DNA of 64,000 nucleotides. Source: Maritalea myrionectae DSM 19524. Lineage in GTDB: Bacteria; Pseudomonadota; Alphaproteobacteria; Rhizobiales; Devosiaceae. Positions within the stretch are counted from its first letter, which is position 1; each line of letters begins with the position of its first letter. The notes under the pieces were generated by a model. That model was given only the letters and a program-made list of their open reading frames with translations, made no database searches and was not told where the DNA came from. The position numbers and the translations under genes are program-made. Below, in pieces: positions 34,373 through 43,408 of the stretch. Location: NCBI RefSeq assembly GCF_000423365.1, contig NZ_KE384009.1, positions 1,176 through 65,175 on the forward strand, in the 5' to 3' direction.

Positions 34373-34406
34373 TAAAAAAGCCGACACGGGCGCTTTCCGT
34401 GTCGGC
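34373..34406 (-). terminator. Rho-independent terminator of the sulP-usp operon
   Basis: Perfect 10-base arms GCCGACACGG and CCGTGTCGGC around a seven-base loop, followed on the minus strand by six T residues. It lies 29 bases beyond the stop of the UspA gene. Confidence 0.9.
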
Positions 34407-34434
34407 CAATAATGTCGCGTCACCGGCGAACCGT

Positions 34435-35292
34435 TTAGTGCACCAGCATGATCGCTGTTTTGCAGGCGCGGATCATCTCCATGGTGGTCGAGCCGATAAA
34501 TAGGGACCGCAGGCGCGAGTGGCTAAAGGCGCCCATCACCAGCAATTGATAATCCTGCGAATTGGCGAGCTCCGCCAATTTCTTGTCGACATCTCCGCTC
34601 AGCACTTGTTGGTCGGTTTCAAGCCCGGCATCGCTGAGCTTTTTCGCGGCCGCATCGAGTGCTGTTTGCACCTTGTCTGAAGGTTTGCCCACATAGGCGA
34701 GCGTAACCGACAGGCCCTTATAAAGCGGCGAAGTGGCCACTTGATCAACCGCCTTCAAGGAAGAGGCACCGCCATCAAATGCCACCAGCACTTTTTCCAC
34801 CGGGGTAAAAGCACGATTGGCGACCAAAACGGGCTTATGGCTGGCGCGGATCACCCGTTCCAGATTTGACCCCAAATGACCTGAGGCCATTTTTGCGGCT
34901 TCGCCACGTTTGCCCACTACAATGATGTCGCCGGTTTCTTCCTTGGCGGCAATAGTTTCCACTAGGTCGCCCTGGCGCAAACGGGTTTGCACTTCAATGT
35001 CGCCATCACCTTGGATGATCGACTTCGCATCCTCAAGAATGGCCCGACCATGCTCCTGCGCCAGTTTGGAGCGCTCCATATCCAGGGCGCTGAGCTTGTC
35101 GAGCAATTGGGTGCGGGCACCCAAAACAATGGCGCCACTCAAATCATCAGAGGCAGACGCTGAGCGCCGCCCCATAATGTGATAGACCTTCACCTTCGAG
35201 TCGGTGCGTTGGGCCATCCAGGCGGCGTAATGACACACGCTTTCAGAATAAGCAGATCCATCAACCAAGGCTAAAATGGTTTGGCTTTGCAT
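34435..35292 (-). CDS. Tandem universal stress protein
   Basis: Two UspA domains in one 285-residue chain: residues 3-143 (TILALVDGSAYSESV ... IIVVGKRGEAAKMASGHLGS) and 148-285 (KVLVAFDGGASSLKA ... LLVMGAFSHSRLRSLFIGST). Both keep the GxxG-9-G(S/T)-type nucleotide loop fairly well, the first as GKRGEAAKMASGHLGSN. AGGAG lies eight bases before the ATG. It follows the SulP gene by 12 bases and shares its terminator, so it probably belongs functionally to that transporter. Confidence 0.92.
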   Translation of the reverse strand: MQSQTILALVDGSAYSESVCHYAAWMAQRTDSKVKVYHIMGRRSASASDDLSGAIVLGARTQLLDKLSALDMERSKLAQEHGRAILEDAKSIIQGDGDIEVQTRLRQGDLVETIAAKEETGDIIVVGKRGEAAKMASGHLGSNLERVIRASHKPVLVANRAFTPVEKVLVAFDGGASSLKAVDQVATSPLYKGLSVTLAYVGKPSDKVQTALDAAAKKLSDAGLETDQQVLSGDVDKKLAELANSQDYQLLVMGAFSHSRLRSLFIGSTTMEMIRACKTAIMLVH

Positions 35293-35304
35293 CGTTACGC
35301 TCCT

Positions 35305-36795
35305 TTAATGGCCCATCAATTCGTCAAGGGCACCGGGTTTGTCGTGAATGGCGAGTTGGTCGACAATGGTTTCAGAGGCTTTGTTCAGCCCCACAATGTC
35401 AACTTCGGCCCCGTCACGACGGAATTTAAGCACCGCCATATCCAACGCCGCCACCGACGAAATATCCCAAATATGGGCGCGGCTGACATCGATGGTAACT
35501 TTTTCAGGCGCTTCTTTAAAGTCAAACGACTTCATAAAATCCTCGCTCGAGGCAAAGAACAATTGGCCTTCAACAAAGTATGTCCGATGGCTACCTTCTT
35601 CATTGATTTCAGTGCGCACACGGAACAATTGCGCGATCTTCCACGCAAAGAAAATGCCCGAGAGCAACACGCCCACCATCACGCCAATGGCGAGGTTATG
35701 GGTGTAGATCACGAAGAACACAGTGGCCAACATCACGATGGATGATGATTTGGGATGCTCTTTCAAATTCTTGATCGATGACCAGGAGAATGTGCCGATC
35801 GACACCATGATCATGATCGCCACAAGTGCCGCCATGGGAATGATCGAAACGATATCGTCAAGGATCACCACCATCACCAGCAAAACTGAACCCGCAATAA
35901 AAGCGGAAAGTCGGCCACGGCCGCCAGATTTCACATTGATGATGGATTGGCCAATCATGGCACAACCGGCCATGCCGCCGATAAAACCGGTGGCGGTGTT
36001 GGCGATGCCCTGGCCGATACATTCCTGATTGCGGTCAGAATTGGTGTCGGTCAAATCGTCAACGATCTGCTGTGTCATCAAACTCTCGAGCAGCCCCACA
36101 ACGGCAACAGCCAAGGAATAAGGGAAGATGATCTGCAAGGTTTCAAAATTCAACGGAATGTCTGGGATCAAAAACACAGGCAGCGTATCGGGCAACGCGC
36201 CCATATCGCCAACGGTGCGCACATCCAAGCCCAAGGCAACCGCCAAAACGGTCAGCACAATAATGGTGACCAACGGCGACGGCACCGCTTTAGTGATGCG
36301 GGGGAACAAATAGATAATCGCCAAGCCCAACGCCACCAAAAGATAGGTGAGCGGCGGCACCTTGCTGGGATCCAGCTCAGGCAATTGCGCCATAAAGATC
36401 AAAATGGCGAGGGCGTTCACAAACCCGGTCATCACCGACTTTGACACAAAGCGCATCACATAGCCCAGCTTGAGAAAGCCTGCTCCGATTTGCAGCAAAC
36501 CGGCCAACACGGTGGCCGCAAGCAAATATTGCAGCCCATGTTCTTTCACCAAGGTCACCATCAACACGGCAGTGGCGGCAGTGGCCGCAGAAATCATGCC
36601 CGGGCGACCGCCCACAAAGGCGATGATTACCGCGATGGAGAAACTGGCATAAAGCCCGACCTTCGGGTCCACCCCAGCAATAATAGAAAAGGCGATGGCT
36701 TCAGGAATGAGGGCAAGGGCGACCACAATACCTGACAACACATCGCCACGAATGTTACCGAACCATTGTTGGCGGTAATAAGAGAAATTCATCAT
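35305..36795 (-). CDS. SulP-family anion transporter with STAS domain
   Basis: A 496-residue SLC26/SulP protein: about ten to twelve membrane helices (residues 15-395) with [19 protein letters not shown] near the N terminus, [20 protein letters not shown] in the middle, and a C-terminal cytoplasmic STAS domain (about 400-496; [20 protein letters not shown]). SulP proteins carry sulfate, bicarbonate or organic anions; the substrate is not evident. Co-transcribed with the tandem UspA protein. Confidence 0.93.
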   Translation of the reverse strand: MMNFSYYRQQWFGNIRGDVLSGIVVALALIPEAIAFSIIAGVDPKVGLYASFSIAVIIAFVGGRPGMISAATAATAVLMVTLVKEHGLQYLLAATVLAGLLQIGAGFLKLGYVMRFVSKSVMTGFVNALAILIFMAQLPELDPSKVPPLTYLLVALGLAIIYLFPRITKAVPSPLVTIIVLTVLAVALGLDVRTVGDMGALPDTLPVFLIPDIPLNFETLQIIFPYSLAVAVVGLLESLMTQQIVDDLTDTNSDRNQECIGQGIANTATGFIGGMAGCAMIGQSIINVKSGGRGRLSAFIAGSVLLVMVVILDDIVSIIPMAALVAIMIMVSIGTFSWSSIKNLKEHPKSSSIVMLATVFFVIYTHNLAIGVMVGVLLSGIFFAWKIAQLFRVRTEINEEGSHRTYFVEGQLFFASSEDFMKSFDFKEAPEKVTIDVSRAHIWDISSVAALDMAVLKFRRDGAEVDIVGLNKASETIVDQLAIHDKPGALDELMGH

Positions 36796-36883
36796 AATGA
36801 TTTATACCCATAAGCGCGTTTGGCTTATTTGTGTTTGGAGTTCATATTTATGATTGTCCAGCGGATCGGCGGCTGGAAGAGCC

Positions 36884-36904
36884 ACCTTGGCATCTCACCA
36901 AGGT
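36884..36904. other. Inverted repeat upstream of sulP
   Basis: ACCTTGG-N7-CCAAGGT lies in the 261-base gap between sulP and the LysR gene, about 90 bases upstream of sulP. It could be an operator or a hairpin. The rest of the gap shows no gene. Confidence 0.4.
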
Positions 36905-37056
36905 CCAAATGGTTAGAGGCGTTATATTGGTTTAGATCAAATCGTCAATCCATTCGCCATAATATCGGTCTTTGATTTCGATAATTTTACAGTTTGGGCT
37001 GCTTTGGGGGTACTGATGCTGCGGGTCTATTTGCGCTCATTGGCGTTGGGCTGGCG

Positions 37057-37938
37057 CTATTGCGGGGCGGGCAAAGCGCCTTCGAATAGATTGGTGACAC
37101 TCTTAATTTCGCGCTGCATATGTTCCCGAAACAAGGTCACGCGTTTGGTGTTGCGCAAGTCTCGGTGGTAGAGCAGCCAAAGGCCAAGCTCATGCTGCTT
37201 CTCTGGCTTGTGAAACCTGACCAATTCCGGCTCACTGTCCCCCAAAAAACATGGCAAAAAGCCAACGCCCAACTCCGCCTTCAGCGCTGCCAGCGTAAGG
37301 GAGGTTTCATCAACGTAGAACTCGTGGTCGGCACTCGGCCATGCCTTTTTGGTCCAGTTTTTGTGGTAATCGCAGCAATCCACACCGATCCATTTTTCTG
37401 GCGCTTGCCCGGATTTAACAGCCTCACAATAGGCCCGCGCGCCATAGACGGCAGATGCCACCGTTGTCAGGCGCGTTCCGATCAGTGTTTCAACAGGGCT
37501 GTTGGTCTGACGTATGGCGATATCCGCTTCGCGCTCAGCAAGGCGCACAGAATTGTTGGTCACTTGAATATTCAGCTCAATCTTTGGATAGGCTGCGCTG
37601 AAACGCGCGAAAATTGGCATTAAGACGGTTGAGGCCATATTGGCTATGGCGGTCACACGAAGCTCCCCCGCAATGTCCTCGTCTTGCCCTCCAACGGCCC
37701 CCTCAAAAGACAAAATCTCTTTTTCAACTCGGAGTGCTGCGTGCCTTAACTCTTCACCAGCGTCGGTCAAAACATAGCCGGTCGATTTACGTTCAACCAA
37801 AGGTGCGGCAAGCGTTTTTTCTAACGTACGAATACGGCGCGACACGGTTGAGTGACGCACCCCCAGCCGTTTGGCCGCAGAGCTAAAGGACCCTTCACGA
37901 GCTACCGCTAGAAATATTCGCGCATCGTCCCATTGCAT
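37057..37938 (-). CDS. LysR-family regulator
   Basis: A 293-residue LysR protein: N-terminal winged helix (ARIFLAVAREGSFSSAAKRL, then GVRHSTVSRRIRTLE) and a periplasmic-binding-like effector domain from about residue 90. The helix-turn-helix sequence with HSTVSRRI suggests the group often annotated as glycine-cleavage or organic-acid activators, but no effector can be named. It is divergent from the secreted protein at 38116, with OsmC and GFA genes following, so those are its likely targets. Confidence 0.9.
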   Translation of the reverse strand: MQWDDARIFLAVAREGSFSSAAKRLGVRHSTVSRRIRTLEKTLAAPLVERKSTGYVLTDAGEELRHAALRVEKEILSFEGAVGGQDEDIAGELRVTAIANMASTVLMPIFARFSAAYPKIELNIQVTNNSVRLAEREADIAIRQTNSPVETLIGTRLTTVASAVYGARAYCEAVKSGQAPEKWIGVDCCDYHKNWTKKAWPSADHEFYVDETSLTLAALKAELGVGFLPCFLGDSEPELVRFHKPEKQHELGLWLLYHRDLRNTKRVTLFREHMQREIKSVTNLFEGALPAPQ

Positions 37939-38115
37939 CCAATGTTCCCCGCTGTGTGCATTATTGCAAAGCCGGTGTCGATTTTTCCCGAATTCCCAAA
38001 ATCATGATCGAGTGCAACCCTATTTGCAAGCGGAAACGGACCTGACAGGCACGCTGGCTCTAGGAGAGAGCCGTTCAAGCGACGCCGCGACCAAAACAAA
38101 TAGGGAGAAGATCAA
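37939..38115. promoter_or_regulatory. Divergent promoter region between LysR and the secreted-protein gene
   Basis: The gap contains TGCA-N4-TGCA near 37960, a second TTTGCA further on, and a hairpin GGCTCT-N5-AGAGCC at 38056-38072 just before the ribosome site of the plus-strand gene. LysR sites are loose dyads, so none is assigned firmly. Confidence 0.35.
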
Positions 38116-38673
38116 ATGACCATGACCATCAAAAAACAGAGCCGCGCAGCGCTTTTAGGCGCGATCACATTGACACTGGCTTGGGGGCCCGCACTCAGCT
38201 TTGCGGAAAGCGTGGATGACAAAATTGCGCGCGCCATGTCGGCCGCCCCGTCGGACGTTTCTGCCGAGGCAACAATTATGGATGTGGATGGCACAATATT
38301 GCGCGAAGGCACGAACGGCTGGGTGTGTTTGCCCGGTGTTGGTTTGATCCCCGGCGACGAGCACCCCATGTGCAACGACGCCGTTTGGATGAAATGGATG
38401 GCGGCCGTTGGCGCAGGAACCGAGTTCTCTACGGACGTGGTCGGCGTGTCATACATGCTTCAAGGGGATGCAATGGTCAATAATGACAATCCGATGGCCA
38501 CCGACCCCAATGATGGTGGTGTGTGGGTGCAGGATGGACCGCATATTATGATGCTGTTTCCAAACATGGATATGCTGGCTGACTTGCCCAGAGATCCATT
38601 TGCTGGCGGCCCTTATGTCATGTGGGGCGAGACACCGCTTGCACATGTCATGGTGCCTATTGAAGCGAAATAG
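38116..38673 (+). CDS. Secreted protein of unknown function
   Basis: A 185-residue protein with a signal peptide (MTMTIKKQSRAALLGAITLT ... ALSFAES, cleavage near residue 32). The mature part is acidic and Met-rich (MMLFPNMDMLADL), has two Cys in VCLPGVG and MCNDAVWMKWM that could form a disulfide, and a His at GPHIMM. No known family is recognised. AGGGAG eight bases before the ATG supports the start. It is divergent from lysR and followed by osmC; a periplasmic role in stress or metal chemistry would fit but is speculation. Confidence 0.75.
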   Translation: MTMTIKKQSRAALLGAITLTLAWGPALSFAESVDDKIARAMSAAPSDVSAEATIMDVDGTILREGTNGWVCLPGVGLIPGDEHPMCNDAVWMKWMAAVGAGTEFSTDVVGVSYMLQGDAMVNNDNPMATDPNDGGVWVQDGPHIMMLFPNMDMLADLPRDPFAGGPYVMWGETPLAHVMVPIEAK

Positions 38674-38711
38674 AACCCAAATTCAATATTGTTGATGAAG
38701 AGGAATTTGCG

Positions 38712-39227
38712 ATGTCTGTCGAGCACATTCAAAACTCGGTCAAGGACGTTATTTCTTACCTGTCTGAACACCCTGAAAACACCCAAAGCACCAGCACGCC
38801 CATCACTGCGGTGATGGAAGATGATCTGCGCTGTCGGGCGACGGGCGTAAATGGCGAAACCATCATCACCGACATGCCGAAAGCGGTTGGCGGGGGCGGT
38901 TCCGCCCCCTCCCCCGGTTGGTTGTCGCGCGCTGCATTGGCAACTTGCGATGCCACCAGAATCGCATTGCGCGCAGCCGAGCTCGGGATTGCCTTAGACA
39001 CGCTCGAAGTGACCGCCGATAGCGTTGACGATGACCGGGGTTTGTTCGGCATGGATAAATCGGTTCCCGCAGGCTCTTTAAGCCTTAGAACCCGTGTTAA
39101 GATTGGTGCCGTGGGCGTAAAAGCAGATGTGCTGCGGGAGATTGTTGATTTTGCAGTGACACATTCCCCGGTCGCAGATGTTTGCCGCCGCGCAACACCT
39201 TCGACGTTGGAAGTTACGATCTGCTGA
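38712..39227 (+). CDS. OsmC-family peroxide/redox protein
   Basis: A 171-residue OsmC/Ohr-fold protein with the two family cysteines: Cys79 in ALATCDA and Cys158 in SPVADVCRR. OsmC proteins reduce organic hydroperoxides using this thiol pair. Its location 38 bases after the secreted-protein gene and before a GFA-type enzyme suggests a small detoxification operon. The N terminus up to residue 30 is variable. Confidence 0.88.
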   Translation: MSVEHIQNSVKDVISYLSEHPENTQSTSTPITAVMEDDLRCRATGVNGETIITDMPKAVGGGGSAPSPGWLSRAALATCDATRIALRAAELGIALDTLEVTADSVDDDRGLFGMDKSVPAGSLSLRTRVKIGAVGVKADVLREIVDFAVTHSPVADVCRRATPSTLEVTIC

Positions 39228-39284
39228 TCGTATAATTGCTCTTGGAACAGTTCTGCCAGTGCAAAATCAATAATGGAGATCACG

Positions 39285-39791
39285 ATGACTAACCATTCAA
39301 TAGCAAGCGAAGGTGGCTGCATATGCGGCCATGTGCGATATCAGGTGTCGTCGGACCCCTTGATTGTGCATTGTTGCCATTGCCGCGGCTGTCAGAAAAA
39401 TTCTGGAACCGCCTTTGCACTGAATGCTTTGTTCGAAGCGGATCGGGTGACGCTGCTTTCTGGCGAGGTTGAGGAAATAACCGTTCCAACACCCAGTGGC
39501 ACAGGGCAGGACATCACCCGTTGCGCCAAATGCAAAATTGCTGTGTGGAGCAATTATAATATGGGCGGGCTGCGGGAAAATATCCGGTTTATCCGCGTGG
39601 GCACCCTTGATGACCCGGACCAAATGCCACCAGACGTGCACATTTATACCTGTTCCAAACAGCCGTGGGTTCGCCTGCCTGAAAATGATCGGCGCGCCGA
39701 AACATTTTATGAAATTAGCGAGACTTGGTCCCCCGAAGCGTTGGCGCGTCTGGCCATTATCGAGACGTCGGCAGGCATAAAGATCAGTTGA
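39285..39791 (+). CDS. GFA (CENP-V/glutathione-dependent formaldehyde-activating) family protein
   Basis: A 168-residue zinc-binding GFA-domain protein. The Cys pattern GGCICGHVRY, VHCCHCRGCQKNSG and RCAKCK holds one or two zinc ions as in Gfa, which helps condensation of formaldehyde and glutathione; most family members have unproven substrates. The ATG at 39285 has GGAG before it, a frame starting at 39273 does not. Last gene of the small plus-strand group behind the LysR gene. Confidence 0.9.
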   Translation: MTNHSIASEGGCICGHVRYQVSSDPLIVHCCHCRGCQKNSGTAFALNALFEADRVTLLSGEVEEITVPTPSGTGQDITRCAKCKIAVWSNYNMGGLRENIRFIRVGTLDDPDQMPPDVHIYTCSKQPWVRLPENDRRAETFYEISETWSPEALARLAIIETSAGIKIS

Positions 39792-40085
39792 GGAATTTTT
39801 CGGGTGCCTCGAAAAGCAGCGCTTTGGGGTGCTTCTGGCAGCTTTCCAACAGCGGCGAATTTGCCGGGCGGAAACATGTTTGAATTATTTCGCTTGCTAT
39901 TTGAGCGAATAAGGCGCATATAAGCCCCACGTTTAACGCCATCATTGGCGATCTGATCTGCCGGACTACCGGTTTGCTTGGCTTCTCTCTGATTTCTAAA
40001 ACGTTGCAACCTTTGGGCATGTTGCCCATGGGAAATTCACTTGTGCGCCATTTGAGCGCCAAGCTATCTAAATAAGGTATATGCC
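39792..40085. other. Gap upstream of the cold-shock gene
   Basis: This 294-base stretch holds the promoter and probably a long 5' leader of the cold-shock gene, as usual for csp mRNAs. AAGG just before the csp ATG is the ribosome site. Frames on the minus strand here do not look like a real protein, and no RNA gene is seen. Confidence 0.4.
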
Positions 40086-40295
40086 ATGACAACCGGCACA
40101 GTTAAATTCTTCAACACAACTAAAGGCTTCGGCTTTATTTCTCCAGAAGACGGCAGCAAGGACGCATTCGTTCATATTTCTGCAGTAGAGCGTGCAGGTC
40201 TTTCAGGCCTCGCTGAAGGTCAGAAAGTTTCTTATGAGCTAGAGAGCGGCCGTGATGGCAAGCAATCAGCTGCCAACCTTTCTTTGGTTGACTAA
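40086..40295 (+). CDS. Cold-shock protein
   Basis: A 69-residue single cold-shock domain. The RNP1 motif [11 protein letters not shown] and RNP2-like AFVHISAVE are intact, so it should bind single-stranded RNA and DNA as an RNA chaperone. The sequence [18 protein letters not shown] is the usual alphaproteobacterial start. It ends at a strong terminator ten bases downstream. Confidence 0.96.
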   Translation: MTTGTVKFFNTTKGFGFISPEDGSKDAFVHISAVERAGLSGLAEGQKVSYELESGRDGKQSAANLSLVD

Positions 40296-40304
40296 GACGA
40301 TATT

Positions 40305-40328
40305 GGGTCGCATTCGTGCGGCCCTTTT
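40305..40328 (+). terminator. Terminator of the cold-shock gene
   Basis: Eight-base arms GGGTCGCA and TGCGGCCC with one G-T wobble, a TTCG tetraloop and a TTTT tail. Position and structure are those of a Rho-independent terminator. Confidence 0.9.
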
Positions 40329-40348
40329 GTCTTTGAAAGATCACCAAA

Positions 40349-40513
40349 ATGACAGATGATGCGCGAGATCGCGCTGAAAAAAGATTTGCTGCCATTCAAC
40401 GGGCACCAGATATCAAGCTAAGCGACAAAGAACAAAAAGCTAAGTCCATCAGCGATAACACAGCCCGCCTTAAAGCGCTGCGCCTCGCAAAAGATGCCGC
40501 TTCAAAAGCCTAA
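40349..40513 (+). CDS. Small lysine-rich protein downstream of the cold-shock gene
   Basis: A 54-residue frame not covered by larger genes: MTDDARDRAEKRFAAIQRAP, then a charged helical part ending TARLKALRLAKDAASKA. Short alphaproteobacterial proteins with such a KTARLRALRLAKEAA-like tail are common and uncharacterised, which together with codon use supports it as a real gene. No strong ribosome site precedes the ATG; it might be read through from csp or have its own promoter. Function unknown. Confidence 0.7.
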   Translation: MTDDARDRAEKRFAAIQRAPDIKLSDKEQKAKSISDNTARLKALRLAKDAASKA

Positions 40514-40552
40514 TAAAACTGGCATTGTTCACACACTCACTTCCAAACATCG

Positions 40553-41239
40553 CTAAAACGTCACACTGAGTTCCGTTTGCGAGATCAGGGCCTGTAACAA
40601 GCCTTCTCGTGTGTGCTCATTATGGTCGAGCATGGCCTGTCGTGCCGTCTCGCCGTTTCGTGTGCGCAAAGCGGTGACGATTTGATTATGGTCGCTATGG
40701 GTTTCAAAATTCACATCACGGGCGCGGGTACCCATATATAAAAAGCGGGTTCCCTCCTCCAAATGACTCATGATCAGGCTGTGCAAACGGGGATTTTTTG
40801 AGCCGCGGGCAATCGCGGCGTGAAACATCTCATTGCTGGCGACAAATCCTTTGGTGCTTTGCCCCTCCCCCACCACATATTCGGCTTTAGCCAATTGTGC
40901 GAGTTGGTCCAATTCTTGATCCGTCAGGTTTTGCGCCGCCAACGCCGCCGCTGCGCCTTCTAAAATGCCGCGCACCGCGAACAGATCATTCATGTCTTTC
41001 ACCGTCACCGGGCTGACCCGATAGCCACGCCGGGGAAAAGATTCCATCAGCCCCTCAAGACACAACCGCCCCATGGCCTCCCGCACGGGTGTTTTGCTCA
41101 TCGCCAGCCGCTCGGCCAGCTCTTTTTCTGAAACATCGGTGCCCGGTGCCAACTCGCATGTGATCACCTGTTCACGCAGCGACAAATAGGCTTGCTCAGT
41201 CAAGGAAACAGATTTTTTCATTGTGTTGTCAGCACTCAT
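40553..41239 (-). CDS. GntR-family (FCD) regulator of the racemase/amidohydrolase cluster
   Basis: A 228-residue FCD-type GntR protein: winged helix (CELAPGTDVSEKELAERLAM, then SKTPVREAMGRLCLEGL) at residues 10-75 and the FCD ligand domain with SNEMFHAAIARGSKNPRL and a final HNEHTREGLL. It lies divergent from the racemase gene at 41361 with a palindrome between them. It probably represses the three plus-strand enzymes; the signal is unknown. Confidence 0.88.
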   Translation of the reverse strand: MSADNTMKKSVSLTEQAYLSLREQVITCELAPGTDVSEKELAERLAMSKTPVREAMGRLCLEGLMESFPRRGYRVSPVTVKDMNDLFAVRGILEGAAAALAAQNLTDQELDQLAQLAKAEYVVGEGQSTKGFVASNEMFHAAIARGSKNPRLHSLIMSHLEEGTRFLYMGTRARDVNFETHSDHNQIVTALRTRNGETARQAMLDHNEHTREGLLQALISQTELSVTF

Positions 41240-41313
41240 TTTGGTTGTCCTCGCAGCGGGGCATGCCCTTCCTTTTCACCAATCACCATCTCAAAGTCAA
41301 AATAATATTCTTG

Positions 41314-41323
41314 TGATATATCA
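41314..41323. promoter_or_regulatory. Palindrome TGATATATCA, possible GntR operator
   Basis: A perfect ten-base palindrome about 38 bases before the racemase start, between two divergent genes. FCD-type GntR regulators often bind T-N-G-rich AT dyads of this kind. It overlaps the AT-rich promoter area TAATATTTTAG. Confidence 0.55.
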
Positions 41324-41360
41324 GCTAATATTTTAGCCTCTCCACTGAGGAGACCGCGAA

Positions 41361-42020
41361 ATGCCGAAGATTTTGGTGATTAATCCCAATAGTTCAAAGT
41401 CAGTGACCCAATCCATGGCGCACTGTTTGGCAGAGATTGACGGGCGGACATCTCACGACATTATTTGCATCGAGCTGTCGAAATCGCCGCCGGGCATTGA
41501 AACCGATGAACATGTGGCAGAAGTGGTGCCGCACATTCTGGAGGCAGTCGCCGCGTCCGACGCGGATGCGTTCGTGATCGCCTGTTTTTCTGATCCGGGG
41601 ATCGCAAAGGTGCGGGCGACGACCAACAAGCCAGTTTTTGGCATTGCTGAAAGTGCCTACCTCACCGCCCTTAGCTTGGGCAGCGCATTTGGCATCATCT
41701 CCATGGGCCCGTCATCCATTGGGCGGCATTTGCGCTATTTGCAGCACTTACAACTCGACAAACGCCTTGCAGGCGACAGGGCCATAAACATCACTGTGCC
41801 TGAGTTGATGACCAGCAATGTGATTGAAGGGTTGGGGGAAACCGGACGGGCATTGCGGGATCAAGACGGCGCCGACGTGCTGATCTTAGGATGTGCCGGG
41901 CTGGGCAACTATCGGCAAGATTTGCAGGCGCTGTTGCAGTTGCCAGTGGTCGACCCCGTGCAAGCGGGGGTGATGCACGCCATCAACGCACTTGATCTGA
42001 ATTATGGGGGGAACGTTTGA
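41361..42020 (+). CDS. Asp/Glu/hydantoin racemase-family protein
   Basis: A 219-residue protein of the cofactor-independent racemase superfamily. The two catalytic Cys are visible: Cys75 in IACFSDPGI and Cys178 in ILGCAGLGNY, and the chain starts with the usual ILVINPNSS. Members racemise hydantoins, aspartate, glutamate or isomerise maleate. Because the next gene encodes a cyclic amidohydrolase, a hydantoin or allantoin-type racemase is the best guess. Its TGA overlaps the next ATG by one base (TGATG), so the two are coupled. Confidence 0.85.
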   Translation: MPKILVINPNSSKSVTQSMAHCLAEIDGRTSHDIICIELSKSPPGIETDEHVAEVVPHILEAVAASDADAFVIACFSDPGIAKVRATTNKPVFGIAESAYLTALSLGSAFGIISMGPSSIGRHLRYLQHLQLDKRLAGDRAINITVPELMTSNVIEGLGETGRALRDQDGADVLILGCAGLGNYRQDLQALLQLPVVDPVQAGVMHAINALDLNYGGNV

Positions 42021-43408
42021 TGTTTGATTTGGTGTTGCAAGGGCCAGCCATGCTGTCGGATGGTCGTCATGATGCCTGTTGGATCGGGGTACGGGAAGGC
42101 AAGATCGCCGCGATCGGTCAAGGCGATGCGCCCGACGCGGCAGAAGTTCATATTGTCACGGACGGTCTTATTTTGCCCGGTGTCGTCGATGGCCAAACCC
42201 ATGCGTGCTCATATGGCGGCTTGCCAGGCATTGAAAGCACAACCCGCTCGGCCGTGGCGGGCGGCGTGACCACTCTGGTTGATATGCCTTATGACAACCC
42301 TGATCCGCTCAACACCAAAGCGCGGCTGGACGAGAAAATTACCACCATCAACGCGGTCGCCTACGCCGATATGGCGCTCTATGCCACTGTCGCACCAGGG
42401 CAGGACAACAGCGAAATTGCCCCACTGATTGAGGGCGGTGTGGTGGCGTTTAAGATTTCTACTTTTGAAAGCAATCCCACGCGCTTCCCACGCATTCAAA
42501 CGCCCCAAATCCTGAGTATTTTTGAAACATTGGCGCCGACCAACATTCCGCTGGGGGTGCATAATGAAGATCAGGAAATGGTCCATGCCTTTATGGCTGC
42601 GGCCAAAAAAGCGGGTCAAAATGGCCTTGTGGCCCATTCTGAAAGCCGCCCTGCATCTGCGGAAATGTCGGCCACCGCGCAGTTCCTAGAGCTTGGGGCT
42701 GCCGCCCATGCGCACGCACACATTGTGCACCTCACCACGGCGCGTGGCTTTCAACTCGTCGACAATTATGCCTTTGATGGTTATCGCGCCACCGGCGAAT
42801 TATGCGTGCATTATTTGTGGTTTGATCCAGAAATTGATGGCGAAGAGCTTGGCGCAAAAATGAAGGTGAACCCGCCGATCCGGCCCGGCGAGATCGACGC
42901 CTTATGGGAAGAGATATTGGCGGGTCGCGTGGCGCTGATCAGTTCGGACCATTCCAGTTGGCCTATCGACAACAAGCTGACCCCGTCAATTTTTGATGCA
43001 GGCGCTGGCGTTCCGGGGATGGAAACGCTGTTGCCCTGTTTTTACACCGCCGCTGAACAGCGCGGGCTCGACGCGGCCGCCCTCACCGCCGAAATGCTGA
43101 GCGAACGCCCCGCCAGATTTTTTGGCCTTTTCCCGCAAAAAGGGGCCATTCGCATCGGCGCAGATGCCGACTTCGCCATTTTAAAGCATCAACCACAGAT
43201 TTGGGATTCGGCCAACGCCCATGACGATCTCAATTGGAGCCCGTTTGATGGCCGCGTGTTCAGTGTCACGGTGGACCGCACTTATGTGCGCGGGCAATTG
43301 GCCTGGGATGGCGAAAACATTTGCAGCCAGCCGGGCAGCGGCACCTTTGTGCCGCGCGGCAATGGTCATTGGTTTGAGGATGAGGAGACCCGTCATGAGC
43401 ATGATTAA
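42020..43408 (+). CDS. Allantoinase/hydantoinase-like cyclic amidohydrolase with altered metal ligand
   Basis: A 462-residue amidohydrolase of the allantoinase/dihydropyrimidinase group. Residues expected to hold the two metals: the first HxH motif reads Q59-T-H61 (Gln in place of the first His), Lys145 in VVAFKIST (the carbamylated Lys), His181 in GVHNEDQE, His237 in HIVHLTTARG, and Asp310 in ISSDHSSW. Family members open cyclic imides or ureides; the substrate is not known. The start ATG at 42020 is coupled to the racemase; a TTG three bases earlier is possible. The C-terminal 40 residues are variable. Confidence 0.82.
   Translation: MFDLVLQGPAMLSDGRHDACWIGVREGKIAAIGQGDAPDAAEVHIVTDGLILPGVVDGQTHACSYGGLPGIESTTRSAVAGGVTTLVDMPYDNPDPLNTKARLDEKITTINAVAYADMALYATVAPGQDNSEIAPLIEGGVVAFKISTFESNPTRFPRIQTPQILSIFETLAPTNIPLGVHNEDQEMVHAFMAAAKKAGQNGLVAHSESRPASAEMSATAQFLELGAAAHAHAHIVHLTTARGFQLVDNYAFDGYRATGELCVHYLWFDPEIDGEELGAKMKVNPPIRPGEIDALWEEILAGRVALISSDHSSWPIDNKLTPSIFDAGAGVPGMETLLPCFYTAAEQRGLDAAALTAEMLSERPARFFGLFPQKGAIRIGADADFAILKHQPQIWDSANAHDDLNWSPFDGRVFSVTVDRTYVRGQLAWDGENICSQPGSGTFVPRGNGHWFEDEETRHEHD

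Noticed and set aside
39784-40092. Minus-strand frame of 102 codons before the cold-shock gene
   Set aside because: It starts inside csp, ends inside the GFA gene, has no ribosome site or family pattern, and occupies the expected csp leader.
43221-43394. N-terminal extension of the DapA-like gene
   Set aside because: These codons are another frame of the amidohydrolase end; the ATG at 43395 has a proper ribosome site and gives the normal family N terminus.
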